Source of the DNA: Onchocerca lupi
Taxonomy: Eukaryota; Nematoda; Chromadorea; Rhabditida; Onchocercidae
Length of the DNA stretch: 64,000 nucleotides
Direction: 5' to 3'
Assembly (NCBI GenBank): GCA_028564675.1
Contig: JAOVVO010000009.1
Coordinates: forward strand, 310,001-374,000
The position numbers and the translations under genes are program-made. A model generated the notes under the pieces. That model saw only the letters and a program-made list of their open reading frames with translations, did not search any database and was not told the origin of the DNA. Each line of letters starts with the position of its first letter. Position 1 is the stretch's first letter. Shown here in pieces: positions 1-12,154 of the stretch.

Positions 1-109
1 TGCTTAATATCCAGAAAGATTGAAATGATGTGTGATAAATTAATAACCAAGCTAATATACATCGTATGGACATAAACTGGCCAAAAAATCTAGAAAACTG
101 CAATTTTAC

Positions 110-1862
110 TGACATGAATGAAATCGACTGAAGTGACAATTACAATACCACCGTCGTCAGCAGAAAATACTTTTTTTCCATCATTCGCCCATGCAATACA
201 GCTAATTGTATGCCCCTTATGCCCATCCAATGACAGATTTTGTTTTAACTGCAAATTATAGCTATGAAAAACTTCAACACGCTCCTCGAAAAACAAAAAA
301 CCAATAATTTATAAATGACCTAAAATTGTGGGTTTGTAATTATAAATTGAAATTATCTAAAATAAAAGGTAACAAATTATCATCAAGATCAATCAATAAT
401 GAATTTTCACTTCCAATAAAAAAAAACAAACTCTTCTGGTCGAATCAGTTTCACCATTTGGGAAATCCAACAATGCAAGGCTCCCGGAATTATGCCCTGC
501 GGCGAGCAAATCATATTCTCCTGAGCAAAATTTTACACATGTAATCAGATCATCGGTATTTGTTCGTAAGCTGAAATTTAGAGACTCAAATATTTTGGAG
601 AAAAAAGCAAAAAAAAAAAATATTTTATTTTAAAAACAAGATCTTTCTCATGGTTTTGATACGAAGCATCGACTATGTGCGGATAGCAATGATATGATGA
701 GTTCAAAAAAATGTCCGCATACTCTGACGACAAAGACAGCTATTCGAAATTTTCTCAACCAGAAAACACAGTTTCTCGTAAAATCAGCAAGTAATCAATG
801 CATTACGTAAACATTGCTAAATTTCCATCAGTTGCACTTCAAATAGCTTTATAACAATGTTTCACGTAAAATCAGTCATTATTTATGCCATAATCTTGTG
901 TATCAGTAGTGTATAAAACAGAATGCAAAACTATACGGAGTAGCGCTGCGATTTAAACGACGGTTGAAAATGAATAAGGAACCACAACTACTTCCAAATG
1001 CGATATAATTATGGCCGACATCGAAACATGTTAATTCTGTTTTTGATGTGCCAGATGAGAATGTCATCGAGATCTGCAGAACTTATTTTTTTAATAATTG
1101 GTTAATTAATTTCAGTAAGTAACTAGAAATTAAATCAAACATTTTGAAAAAGAAGATTTACTGAAACACCTCTTCATTTAAAGCATGACATTCGTCCACA
1201 TGACTGAAATATCCTGATTCATTAATCATCGATTCAGTATTCCTGCAGTCATTAGATCCAGCACTTTCCTGGTGGTCAATAGATTCAGTACCCTTCTGGT
1301 AGTCATGAGATGTCATTATTTGTAAGTCTGTAGTTTTTCTTAACTATCTATAGCTATAAACATTCTGATTTGTTGACATATTCATTAAGCCTGAAATGAA
1401 TGGATATGGTCGCCATACGGAAATTTGGAGAGCGTCATTATGATGATAATGGAATGTACCAGTCTTTAATACAAATAAAAAGATAAACAAAGACGTTCTA
1501 AACGACTTTTTCCATCTAACGTTGAATACCTATTGTTGACCTTTCTTCTCGAAATCACGCTAATTATGAATCACCACCCGAAACAATGTACCGACCAAAG
1601 CCTGACTCAAGAACTGCTTTACAATCACTTCATTTAATAACGCCCCAGTATGCCTTTATTCATTCCCACATATCAACGATTTCCTTTTTGAACCGTTATT
1701 TTTTCTTCGTTCAAATTAATGTATTTAATGTATATTTGACATGAGAAATTAAGCGAAGAGATTGCATCGGGAAATATCCCAGAATATTTGCTAACTTCTA
1801 GAGAGTTTTCATTATGCGCTTCAAATTTCACAAAGTCAGTTCTTTGAATTTTTGCTTCTAAA
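110..1862 (-). CDS. WD40-repeat protein (TECPR2/HPS5-like), partial
   Basis: Four exons read on the minus strand with matching phases: 1741-1862, 1162-1327, 432-570 and 110-284. The two downstream exons encode successive WD40 blades. The first has the pattern LITCVKFCSGEYDLLAAG followed by GSLALLDFP; the second has DGHKGHTISCIAWANDGKK followed by FSADDGG. The spacing and the DLLAAG and FSADDGG signatures resemble the N-terminal beta-propeller of TECPR2/HPS5 type trafficking proteins (family knowledge, remembered, not searched). The two upstream exons are acidic and Ser-rich and match no blade; they are included only because their phases join. The start lies upstream and the rest of the propeller lies left of the window, so the gene is partial at both ends. 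The assignment as a WD40 protein is fairly safe; the subfamily is tentative. Confidence 0.55.
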
Positions 1863-2419
1863 CTGTTCAAAACAAGGAATACATTAATGAATAATTAAAG
1901 CGAGAAAAACAATAAATCACAACAGTATAAATAAGAAAAATAAGCCGCGTTAACAGATCTATAGAAATCAATGAAATTTTAAGCTTTGGATGTAATTTTA
2001 AATGAAAAATCAATAATTCGTAACTCCATACAATGAAATTTGAAGAGTTGCATTTTTTTCGAAGAAAAAGCAGTGAATATTTCACCTGATGATTATGGAG
2101 TGGGAATCGATGTATTTTCCTTTTATTCCACCAATATTTCATTTTTTTGGCAACAAAGTTCATTTCGATCCAGTGTTCTTTTTGTTAGTACTGTTTTCCG
2201 TTCGTATTTTAATTTGTCAATGTGCGACATTTAAAAATAATTTTTTAACTACTTGATATTTCCTGTCAGTTATTCTATCTAATCCGGAATATGGCTTTAT
2301 TAATTAGAATATTTCCTGTTTACTGGTTTGAGCGGAAGCCTGTGTAGTCTCACGTGTCTAAAATTCAAAAACTTGTTAAGGGAAAAATCTAAAAATTTGT
2401 AGTCAACCAAATTTTTGAA

Positions 2420-3493
2420 ATGAATCAATTTCTGGAGCAGATCGCAAATGAGATTTTAAAGCTGAATTTGCAAACTTTTGAACTAGTCAAGCATGATAAT
2501 CTAAAATATAAGTCGTATGAAGAAGAAATTTAAATTGGATTTTATTCGTGATTTTATCAACAATTCGAAAAATTAGCAAACATATAGTTTCTGTAAAGTT
2601 CTTATATTCGATAGAATTAAACTCGTACAATCTAAGTGCTTCCTTCTAAAATAATCAGGAAAATTCATCCGCATTTAAATTGGTTTTATACCTAATATTG
2701 ACAAAAAAAAACTTGATCATAGATAACCGCGCTTTTTTTGTGATTTTGTCAACGTTGTACTACTGATCGTCAATAGTTTACTGCAGATTTCTTGCAGAAT
2801 TCAGAGCAAACAGTCTTCACGTAATGATAATCAGATTTCATCTTCTGCGACTGCTTTTTCTTCTACTTCCATTAGCAATACAGGAATAGGTCATAAATTG
2901 TGTGACAATGACCACCTCTGTCCATTTGTGTAACAATGACCACCTCTTCCATTTATAATCTACTTACCGAAAATCGACGAGGTCATTTAAATCTTTCTAG
3001 GATCACTAGAAAGGTTTTATCGATATCACATGAGCCAAATTATTTCAGTCCATTACTTTGACCTAATTTTACAGCTTTCCAATAATTTTAGAATTATCAG
3101 TAAAGTAAGGAGAAATTTATTTTGCTCTATTACGACTATTGCATTTGGTAATTACCCAAACTCGGCTTTCTTGGCAGATCCTTACCTTTTGTTTCCTTTT
3201 GTACGGTGAGATTTATAGGTCGGGATTCTAATAGTTTTAATAAATTAAGCAAACATGTTTTTATATTTTTGTAGACATTAGATTCTTCATGTATTCATTC
3301 TTCAAGCTCTACATTCACTTCATTTCTTCATAATATTATAATACAGTTAATTATACTTTGGGAACTAAGCGAAGGACGGAATATCAATTCTGATAATTTC
3401 AATGTTGTTGGTATCGGTTTTGGCAATGATAATATCAACATCTTACGTTTATTTGATGATGCCAATGCATATTGCATAGCACAGGTCGGTTAG
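2420..3493 (+). CDS. Candidate small multi-exon gene, unrecognised
   Basis: Coding-looking pieces on the plus strand. Exon 1 is 2420-2511, from ATG, helical and charged. Exon 2 is 2798-2889, Ser/Thr-rich, after a good TTGCAG acceptor, and joins exon 1 in phase. A terminal exon, 3347-3493, ends at TAG and carries the segment NVVGIGFGNDNINILRLF. The piece around 3135-3205 (ITTIAFGNYPNSAFLADP) may be another exon, but its acceptor was not found. The GIGFG segment could be the last strand and helix of a von Willebrand A-type fold, but this is an inference from a short motif. No complete model closes, so it may be a gene, a relic or chance. Confidence 0.3.
2901..2954. repeat. Short tandem duplication, 2 units of about 27 bp
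   Basis: Two adjacent near-identical units share the core ACAATGACCACCTCT and a CCATT tail. The first runs 2901-2926 and the second 2927-2954, differing by small indels. It lies just after the candidate exon ending at 2889. No function can be assigned. Confidence 0.7.
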
Positions 3494-3699
3494 GGAAAAT
3501 GAAAAAGTTTGGTTTTAATCTCCTTTTTTCTTTATACCGATGAAAAATGGATTAATCCTTTGTCTAATGTTTGTCGTGTGAATTTTTGGAAAAATAGCTA
3601 GCTATCCAGCGTATCGGACACAAAGTGAGAATTTTCGAGGAATCACTTTATTTATTATTAGTAAAATTTCATTCAGTATTAGCTGTACCCTCCAGCTAA

Positions 3700-3893
3700 T
3701 CTATATGAATAAAAATGTTCGCTCACTTTTACTTGTCACAGATGTGACAGGTAAAAAGAAAAGTAGGGATAGCTACATAGAAAACGCGGCTATTCGAATG
3801 CAACGTTGTTTCAAAATTCCAAAGCAATCGGTGAAGAATTTAAAATGTTGTGTCACAAGCCACAACAAAGATTTGCATTTTTATTTATATAGA
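3700..3893. mobile_element. Short non-autonomous element with inverted ends (copy 1)
   Basis: A 194-bp unit bounded by inverted repeats: TCTATATGAATAAAAATG at the left (3700-3717) and its near-perfect reverse complement at the right (ending 3893). Near the left end sits an internal palindrome, TGTCACA-GA-TGTGACA. The same ends, palindrome and internal text (CTATTCGAATGCAACGTTGT) recur at 13249-13404 and 56600-56818, so this is a dispersed repeat family. Immediately left of the element is CTCCAGCTAA, which looks like a Helitron 3' terminus (CTRR) followed by the 5' TC of the next unit. It has no coding capacity, so it must be mobilised in trans. It is either a MITE or a Helitron/Helentron-derived element. 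Confidence 0.75.
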
Positions 3894-5955
3894 TAACGTA
3901 AGACCCTTTTCTTGGAAAATCACAAAAAAAAGCAGTTTTTTATGCCCAGTCGTTCTGCATTGCTTCTATGTATGTTAATGTGTGTCTAGCATAGGTTGCA
4001 TGAAGTTTTTAAGCATTCAGTCCAAAGCTGTATACATTTCTAGTTCAATAAAACAGAAAAACTTTGATTTTGAGGTTATAATTGAGTGGAATATTCTAAT
4101 GAAATAAGTCTAAGTAATTGAAACAATGATTTGGTTTGTAACAAGATCTATGGTGTGATTTATAAAAGGAATGTAGAATGCGAATTCGATACATTTAAAT
4201 TTTACTCTTTTTTAGACTAGTCAAATATATGTGATGACAGTAGACGCATGACATGCAGCTATAAGATTATGCAAGTTTGTATCAATACAAGCATGGCATT
4301 GCAAGATGGTCTGCGAATTAATAAACAACTGATAAGTGCTTATTCATTACAACAAAAAAACCTCTTTGTATTAATGAATAAAATCAAATTTTTTCAATGC
4401 TTTCGCTTGTGCTTTCTCTAGAAATTTGAATTGAATTTTGAAAGATTTTTTAAATCGCAATGAGAATCATTACAGAAATTGAAAATGCAACAAATGAAAT
4501 ATTGAGCAAAGAGCTTAGAGTTTTTCGTGAGATCTTTGAAATTCGCAGCGCAGTGAATTCCCATGGAATCCAATAGCTTTTCCAAGGAAAAGGTATTGAC
4601 AAGTAGAGATACCTTTTCCATGTTTCTCATTGTTTTGCCATAAACAAACATTCAAATTTATATCAGATTATATGGTTGTGTGTTCTTATGACGATAAAAA
4701 ATTTTGCTGAGATTTTCAGAATTTGTCCATTAATTTTAACTGCTTCAAAAGCTTACAATTCTAGCATTTTCACTTATTGAAATATTGTCTGTATTGCTTC
4801 ATTATTTTGCAATTAAATTATAAAAGTATCCGCTTTAAAACTGCAAACATTTCTAGTTCACAGTGCAAGTCTTTAATAGTATTGATTTAAATGATATACG
4901 GAAAATTATTGCTGCATGTTAGGATTACTGTTATCGATCTTGCATGTTACTAGACAAGTTGACAGCTTGGGAAATACATGTATGAACTTAGATATCGTTT
5001 TGTGATTTGGTTTAAATATAGAAACTATTGAGGAAATATATTTCGCGATCTCGGACTGATTCACGCTGTAATATTAAGCTCTATTGTATTGTCTCCTTCA
5101 CTGTCAATTTGTCCACGTAAACTAAGGACGGAAAAATGCTGCCGTTGGAAAGCAATAGTAAAATGAATTCATTGGATCTATCATAACTGCTCGTAATTCC
5201 AAATTGACCGAAGTGGTGATCTTAGCCATTGACAAAATTCCTTGCAAAGTTAATAAAATAGCTAAGAAAAATTTTGCGTTAAACTCGCTTCTGTTAAAAA
5301 AAAATTTTTGCTATTGATTTCTCTAAAAAGACCTTTAAAAAGCATCAATATTTCCAAATCAAATTTTGTTATAACTTTTCACGGAAGAATGAGCGAATAT
5401 ACCATCGACAATGGAATCGATTCCTTGGCTTTTCTTTGACTGATCGGTATAATACTCAACGTTTGACTTTAATCGTATTTAAGGGATCATGTGATGGATT
5501 TTCATATTAAATTCTTGCAGAATTGAGGAAGAAATTAGTAATTATGCAAAGCCTAGATAATGCATGCAACAATTTTTGCCGAGAGTAGGCCAAATTTATG
5601 TGCTGCCACTGATCATATAGTGCAGCAGGCTTCCTGGTTCTAAATTATTACACGATCGATAAATCAAGATGGCGGTTTTCCGGAAGCAATTCTGTTTAAT
5701 TTACTCATTGATTGGACTGTTGCGAAGTTCTTTTTCAGTAATTTAATGCTGCTTAAAGAGCGATGTATCGATGACGGTTTCCATCAACTAAAGCTAATGT
5801 CTAACGGCGCAATTTTAAATGTGAAAGCAATTGTTAGTGATCTTGCACAGCGATATAAAATTATAGCAGAATTTAAAAATATGAATATCACTAGCACTTT
5901 ATACTGTAGAAATGTTTCATAATCATTAATTTTATACATTTTAAGATAAAATTCA
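3894..5955. other. Gene-free stretch
   Basis: AT-rich intergenic DNA with scattered short open frames. No splice-linked exons, tRNA-like fold or repeat family was recognised. It separates the copy-1 element from the 3' end of the membrane-protein gene. Confidence 0.5.
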
Positions 5956-7666
5956 TTATGTCGATAGATAGCCAGGTAATATTTCAATAGTAAAAGCTGA
6001 TTTCAATGAGAGAGAAAACAGGACGATAGCTGAGATGCATAGCCACAAATTGATAAGAACTTGAATTGCACTCGTCTCTGCGATTACATATTCTCGTTTC
6101 CACTCAGTATATGGACTGCGAAAATCTATAACTCGATAACAATAGTGGTATTCGAATTCTGGCGAGTTACAATGACGTTGAAATGCGAAGTGATTCATCG
6201 AGAATCTATAATAAGTTCTTAGTCAGGCTGGACGCTAACAGAGCAAATTAGGTGGACTTGTTATTGAATACGATTTTTAGCAGTAAGACGAATAGAAGGA
6301 ATAGACTGGAAATAAACAGGAATTATCCTCTAACTTAATTAGGTCATATTTAGGTGGGTTCAAGTTAACTTGCTTGAAGTTCTCGCATAGTGATATTAAC
6401 TGTTTGTATTAAAAGAGATTATACAAGCAAGTTTTGTCAGGAAAATGCAAAAAAATCGATCAAAATTCGTTTTATATGGTAAAGGAAAAAGAAATACCTT
6501 GTTAAAGTGCAAAACATTCCAAATGATGCCGCAGCAGCCAGCGCCATCGCTATACCTGAGCCAAATATATTGGCTAGTCGAACAAATTTACCTCAATATT
6601 CTTTACTTTTGAAATGATACTTCACAAACTACTCTTTGTCACATAAAGGAAGCCTAATTTTATCTAATCTTTACTGTCATTTTATTTCGAAGTTTATTGT
6701 ACTTTATTTTGTACTTGAATTATACAATAATGTTCTAATATTACACCTCGATATTGGTGTTTCCAGGTGATAATACATTGAAATATAGTATAGAGACCGA
6801 CAAAAACAGCAGGCCACAAGTAGAAATATGTACAACAGTAAAAGCGATGAAGCAGTGCAGCTGGAATCATCATTATTCCGACCACCAGTTGGCCATGATA
6901 AGAACGGATCAGATACCTGAATCACTTCTTGATTCCAACTGACTCTTAATATTTCCATGGAAAATGAGAATCATTCATGGCTCTGCGACATACAAATAAT
7001 ATACCTGACTTTATTTCAGCTCTGATTTCTGCCATCAGGTATAGACATGAAAGAATCCATCTTTTTTATTCACATTTACTCATATTTGTTTTTATCAAAA
7101 CAAATATAAGTCTGTCGATCAAGCACGGGAAAAAATTTTCACCTTATACTATAAAAAGAAAATCAATCGGGTGCACCAGTGTTTTATTTATTATAGGAGT
7201 GCAAAATGATTACCCATTCTCCTCGGCGCTGTAGTAAGCAAGAGCTGTACAGGTGACAGTATGCGCCAATGCAAATCCGCTTAGTAAGAAAGATGTCATG
7301 AAATTTATTGAACTTGTATGATAGGTAATATCCAATTTAAACAGCAGTGAATCGTGAAATGGTCTCAACAGATCGCTGCAAGATTTCTGATAACCTGATG
7401 TCCGATATGCCAGTCCGTAACACAATGCTTGCAACATTGAAATCCCACTTGCTGGAAATATGCAAAGATTCCCACTTCAGAATACATTGATAAATAGAAA
7501 GGAAGAAATCGTTGAATAAATACATACCTGAAGAAACATCATGGCCGTTGCCATCATTCTCTTCCTCATTCAACATGCCATCAACTCCACAAAATGTCTC
7601 AGTTACTGATGACATCAGCAGAATCAATCCTAAAGCTGCAGAACAACAATGAAGCACAAAGTCCAT
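5956..7666 (-). CDS. Unrecognised multi-pass membrane protein, about 284 aa
   Basis: Five minus-strand exons join in phase with canonical GT-AG introns: 7528-7666, 7214-7451, 6747-6916, 6498-6555 and 5956-6205. They give 285 codons from ATG at 7666 to TAA at 5956. Residues 1-25 are a signal peptide or first membrane segment, followed by an acidic stretch (residues about 30-45, EEENDGNG). Further hydrophobic segments lie near residues 95-118, 133-152, 154-175, 184-200 and 245-270, with Trp, Tyr and Cys at their borders. The segment after exon 4 is polar (Tyr-, Arg- and Glu-rich) and precedes the last membrane helix. No family was recognised. The gene call rests on five phase-consistent junctions and a coherent hydrophobic layout. 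It could be a four-span junction-like or receptor-like protein, which is only a guess. Confidence 0.65.
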
Positions 7667-10600
7667 TCTGCAATGAATTGAATAATGTACAATAAATTGT
7701 TCTGCTATGATAGGAAGTGTAGTACAATTGGTCAAAAGAAAATAATAGCTTAAGAAGTAAACATCTTATTTATTACTTGGCATACTCTATTAATTTGCAA
7801 TTTTCTGTGAAAAAAATGAATATTTCAAAGCTACGATGACAGAAATGTTGGATTAAAATCGGAGGCCTGTCACATTACGGGATTTATAAAATATCATGAG
7901 ATTTTATATTTATGGCCTTAGAAAAAGCTTTGGCTGAAAAATAAAAAAGCTTCGGATGAGGCTTCAAATAAGAATTTCGCTTGAGCTTTGAAATTTTTCC
8001 TTGAAAAAAAAAGTTTACAAGAAATCATAAGAGAAATTGCTATTGTAATATCTCCGGAAGTAACCGTATATCAGGGGGAATTTCAAGCAAATATTTAACT
8101 GTTAATGTCCTTTATCTTAAATGCTATCAATCTTTGTCCATGACAAGCTGGAAAAACCAATATATCATACTTTCGAATTACTGAAGAAATTCCCCAATAT
8201 TTGAGCCAGTAAATTAATTTTGTTGATATTTAATCATAAATATACCGATCATTTTATTTCCTTATCTCTTACTTAGCTTGCTATCGCTACAACTTATAGA
8301 GAAAAACTTATTACATAAAAATTTATCAAAACTTATCGTTAATAAATGAAATTTAAAATCTCAAAACCTGTTTGGAAAACGAAGGAAAAGGCCGTGAAAA
8401 GCGGTGATAAAAGCAAAAGTAGCAGCAATGACCGGTATTAGAAAAGGATAGAAGGGTAAGCAGAATAGCAGATGACCGATACCAAGACAAAATTCACACT
8501 GGAATTATTAAAGAATTGACGAAGTTGAAAGATTATAATAATTTTTAAAAAAGTTATTTTCAGGAATCAATGGAATTTGTGGAATAGTGTAATCATTTTG
8601 CAAAAAATTTTTGGTGAGTCAAAATTACAGTAATCCTTAAAGATGTAATATTGATTCTTGTTTATTTCAGGATATTTTCTGCGAAGATCGTCTGTCCCAC
8701 TTACTTCTTAGCGTATTATTGCAAAATTCAATATTAAATTGTATTTCTAACGAATTTCGAAATATTTTTTGAAGCTCTGAAATTTTTATTCAAAACAAAA
8801 TGTTTTTAAAAAGAACAAACTTACAAATGCCACAATAACAAGAAGCGGATTAAGTGACCAACGAAAACCGTTCCGACTACCTACGGCCATCCCAATGTTA
8901 CACGATTTTAAACATGCTGCCAAATAATAAAGGAGAATATCGCGGATGACAGAGCCGAAAAAGCATTAACATCGCTCTTCTAGAATAGAATACTATTAGG
9001 AATTCTTAGCGTAAGTGTTTTTATCCGGAAAACGGTCTTTGAAAATCCGTGTTTTCGAATTAATTGAAGATGTCTAATAAATTTTATGTGCCAATAGTTT
9101 GAGCCTACAAGCAATGATTCATTTTTAACTATGTTTAGATTTTTAAAAGCAGATTCAGCAAAAATTTGAAAGGTACTTATAATTCACATCTGTCAACTTC
9201 TCGCTATATGCACATAATTAGGACGCATTAACAAGAAAAATCATTCATAGAAAAGTCATAGCAATTTACTCTCGTCTGATCATTTAAAGGAACCAATTTT
9301 TTTTTCACAGTACTTGATATAGAGTTTACTACAATAATGATCTTCTGTAACCCGAAAAATTTCAATTTGGCTGATTTCTTAGGAGTATTTTAAAATTACG
9401 TGCATGTTAACTGTCATGCCGAAATCAAAATAAAATTTTAGAAATTAACAATAATTTGCGATGTTTAACAGTAATGATTAAACGAATTGTTTTTAACCAA
9501 TACAAACAAAAAAAGTCTTACTCAACAAACCTGAACATTGAAATTGATATTTTAAGACATAAACTAAGGAGAAAGAAAATATCATTTTCGGTTGTACCAC
9601 TGTTGACTAAAATCGAGCAGCAAAATTCAAAACTGGAAATTATTTCTTCAAGAGTTTCTACGATGATGCTTCTGAACTCATTTGGAATTGGACTTATATT
9701 TGAGCTGAGAAGAGAATTTGTGACAAGTTTTTCAAAACAGCTTTCTTTGATGGATTTAATTTCGGATTTGCCAAGATTGCAAGAGTACTACACTTAATTT
9801 AGAGAAATAATCAGCCAATAAATGTTGTCGCTATGGAATGAATGGTCTTTCACATAGACAACTAGAAATGCGAAATAAGTGAAAACAAATTTGTGCTGCT
9901 AAGCTAACTCCTCGCTATTCGTTTTCTTTTGATAATCGAGTTGAGTCGACCCAACTAGGCCTGTTTGCTTGCCTTGGCCAGTAGTGAATGCAACATGATT
10001 CTTACTTCATCAACAGACTATCCGTTCGAAACTAGAAGTAATGATGAAGACAAGCAGCAAAATTGCAGCACATTTAGTTATGTAAAAATAAACTTGGGAA
10101 TGGTCCAAACGCCGATGAGGGCTCCAATACTCAGAAGCAGAGTAACGAGATTCTCGTCACTTATTCGCAGTAACAACTGGAATCATAAATTAATGGTAAT
10201 TTTTTGAGATTGAAGAAAAGAATGAAAAAAAAAAGAGCATTTTGTTGTGGTACCACAGTGGTTCCCTCGAGATTATAAGTCATTCAATAAAGTTGCTTTT
10301 TAATCTGAAAACTAACAATAAGCTTGGATAAGCGCCATGGATATTGGAATGAACATATCATCCAATTGTACAGTCAAGTTGTCCAAGATGACATTCATTT
10401 TCTCCTATTTTTCATCTCAATTTGAGCCTCTTCGACATTATTAATGATACTAATCTATAATTCCTTTTAAAGAATGCATTTCAATGTAAAAATTCTCTAT
10501 GATTTTTTGATTTTCGCATTTTCCAAATCAGTTGCATTTACGATAAAGAATATCAATTCGATGAAACGATGCGTCATTCCTATAATATCTTGACCTTGGA

Positions 10601-12154
10601 AAAGTATGTACTTTGCCTCACAAAATACCATGCTCAGTACATTTTCACTTCATTTCAAAGTTTCATGTGTAATTTATCGACATCAGCAAAAGATGTCACA
10701 GCAGATTTTTGTCATCCTTATTTCAACCTTTCAAATTTTCAGAATGCCGATAAAACTAATTCAATATTATTTGTCTTTCTTGAGCGAAAAAGTATCGCAT
10801 GAAAGAAAATAGGGAATTTCAACAATTCAAAAATCATTCTATATTAGTATTTGATCATCTTCTTAACAACTGCTTAATCACTCAAAATCGCTTCATAATG
10901 CGCGAAATCGAGGCTCAAACTGCTGCTTTCGTAATTTTGTCATAGAAAGTAAAAGTAGAGATAGAATGGGAAATGTTTGCAGATAAATAGATTTGAAGTG
11001 AGTTCTACTTCATTGTCCTCTTAGCTACTGTGATTGTTTACCTTCGAAAATACTGTTATTCGAGATGGAAACCATGGCGGTATAAATCACATAAAATGAG
11101 GACAATCTTTCCTCATCTGTCATCATTTCTAGATATACAAAGTCCAAAGGTCAATGCGAGTTATATCTTTCTTTTAGTTTTGTTTTAAATCTTCGAAAAA
11201 CATCAATTTCTAATATGTGATTGAATTGTAATTTTTTAAATCTTGGTATATTTTCGATTATCTGTGCATAATTCTTTTTTGAAAAATCTCCTAACTGATA
11301 ACCAATTTAATGTCTTCGTATGAATAAAAAAACAATACATCGATCTGAACTACCAATAATTTGTTTTATACTGCGAAAATATTAGGTCATTCGTGCAATA
11401 AATTTATGACTACAGGTTCAGTAAAGCTCAGCATGAAATCAAAAGATTAAACTGAAAGTATACTTTTTTGGATTTCCACTTTTCTGGTATTACATTTTAT
11501 CTTATTATCAATTTAATAGATCATATATATATATTCGAGAATTTGTACAGACAAAATGAATATTCAGAATGTAGCGGGAAATCGTCACTTGAACAAATCA
11601 TTAATCTCTCGTTCAGTTTACTGTCCTCCAATCGTTTGAAAGTTTACTTAAAGAAAGGAAACAATATCTAAGACAGACAGATTTCGACAGATGAAGAGGA
11701 TGAAACAAATATCGTGTACCAACATCCAATGGCAAATGATAAAAGTTTGGAAGGAGGCGGACAAATTCTAATTTACCTGAGCTCCATGTAGATTTGCAAA
11801 AGAATAAAGAAGAGAGTTAGGGAGCTCACCAATGAACTCATTTTCATTTACTATACATTATCGGGTTCTGGAGTGTTGAGTGGTAATGGAGAATCTTCTT
11901 CAGTATCCTCGAAAAATATTGACTAAGCAATACTTCTCGGTAGATGGATGATTCATACGCTACTTTCGATTTCTCTACAAAAATCAAATTAAGTAGCAAT
12001 CAGTACCTTCCATGTCTATCAAATAACTTTTATTCTATTTTACTTAAGAATTCCTCAACGGGATTACCTCAAATTTCGTTCATTAAAAATTTTTCAATAA
12101 TTCTCTTTTTCCAACAGCAAAAACATTATCAGAAAAGTTTCTTCTAACTAATAA
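7667..12154. other. Mostly gene-free stretch
   Basis: Intergenic DNA between the membrane-protein gene and the homeobox gene. Apart from two weak minus-strand candidate exons near 9.5-10.2 kb (listed separately), no coding exon series, RNA gene or mobile element was recognised. It may contain regulatory DNA of the homeobox gene, which starts at its right edge, but no specific site is claimed. Confidence 0.4.
9518..10176 (-). CDS. Weak candidate exons, unrecognised
   Basis: Two coding-looking minus-strand segments. Segment 10094-10176 follows a TTCCAG acceptor, encodes a hydrophobic run (SDENLVTLLLSIGALIGVW) and ends at a possible GTTTAT donor. Segment 9518-9787 is open for 89 codons after a possible TAG acceptor, and reads as an ordinary soluble alpha-helical stretch (for example EFRSIIVETLEEIISSFEF) ending at TAA. 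The two do not join in phase directly, so another exon would be needed between them. No family was recognised, and the plus strand is also open over part of this stretch. Confidence 0.25.
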
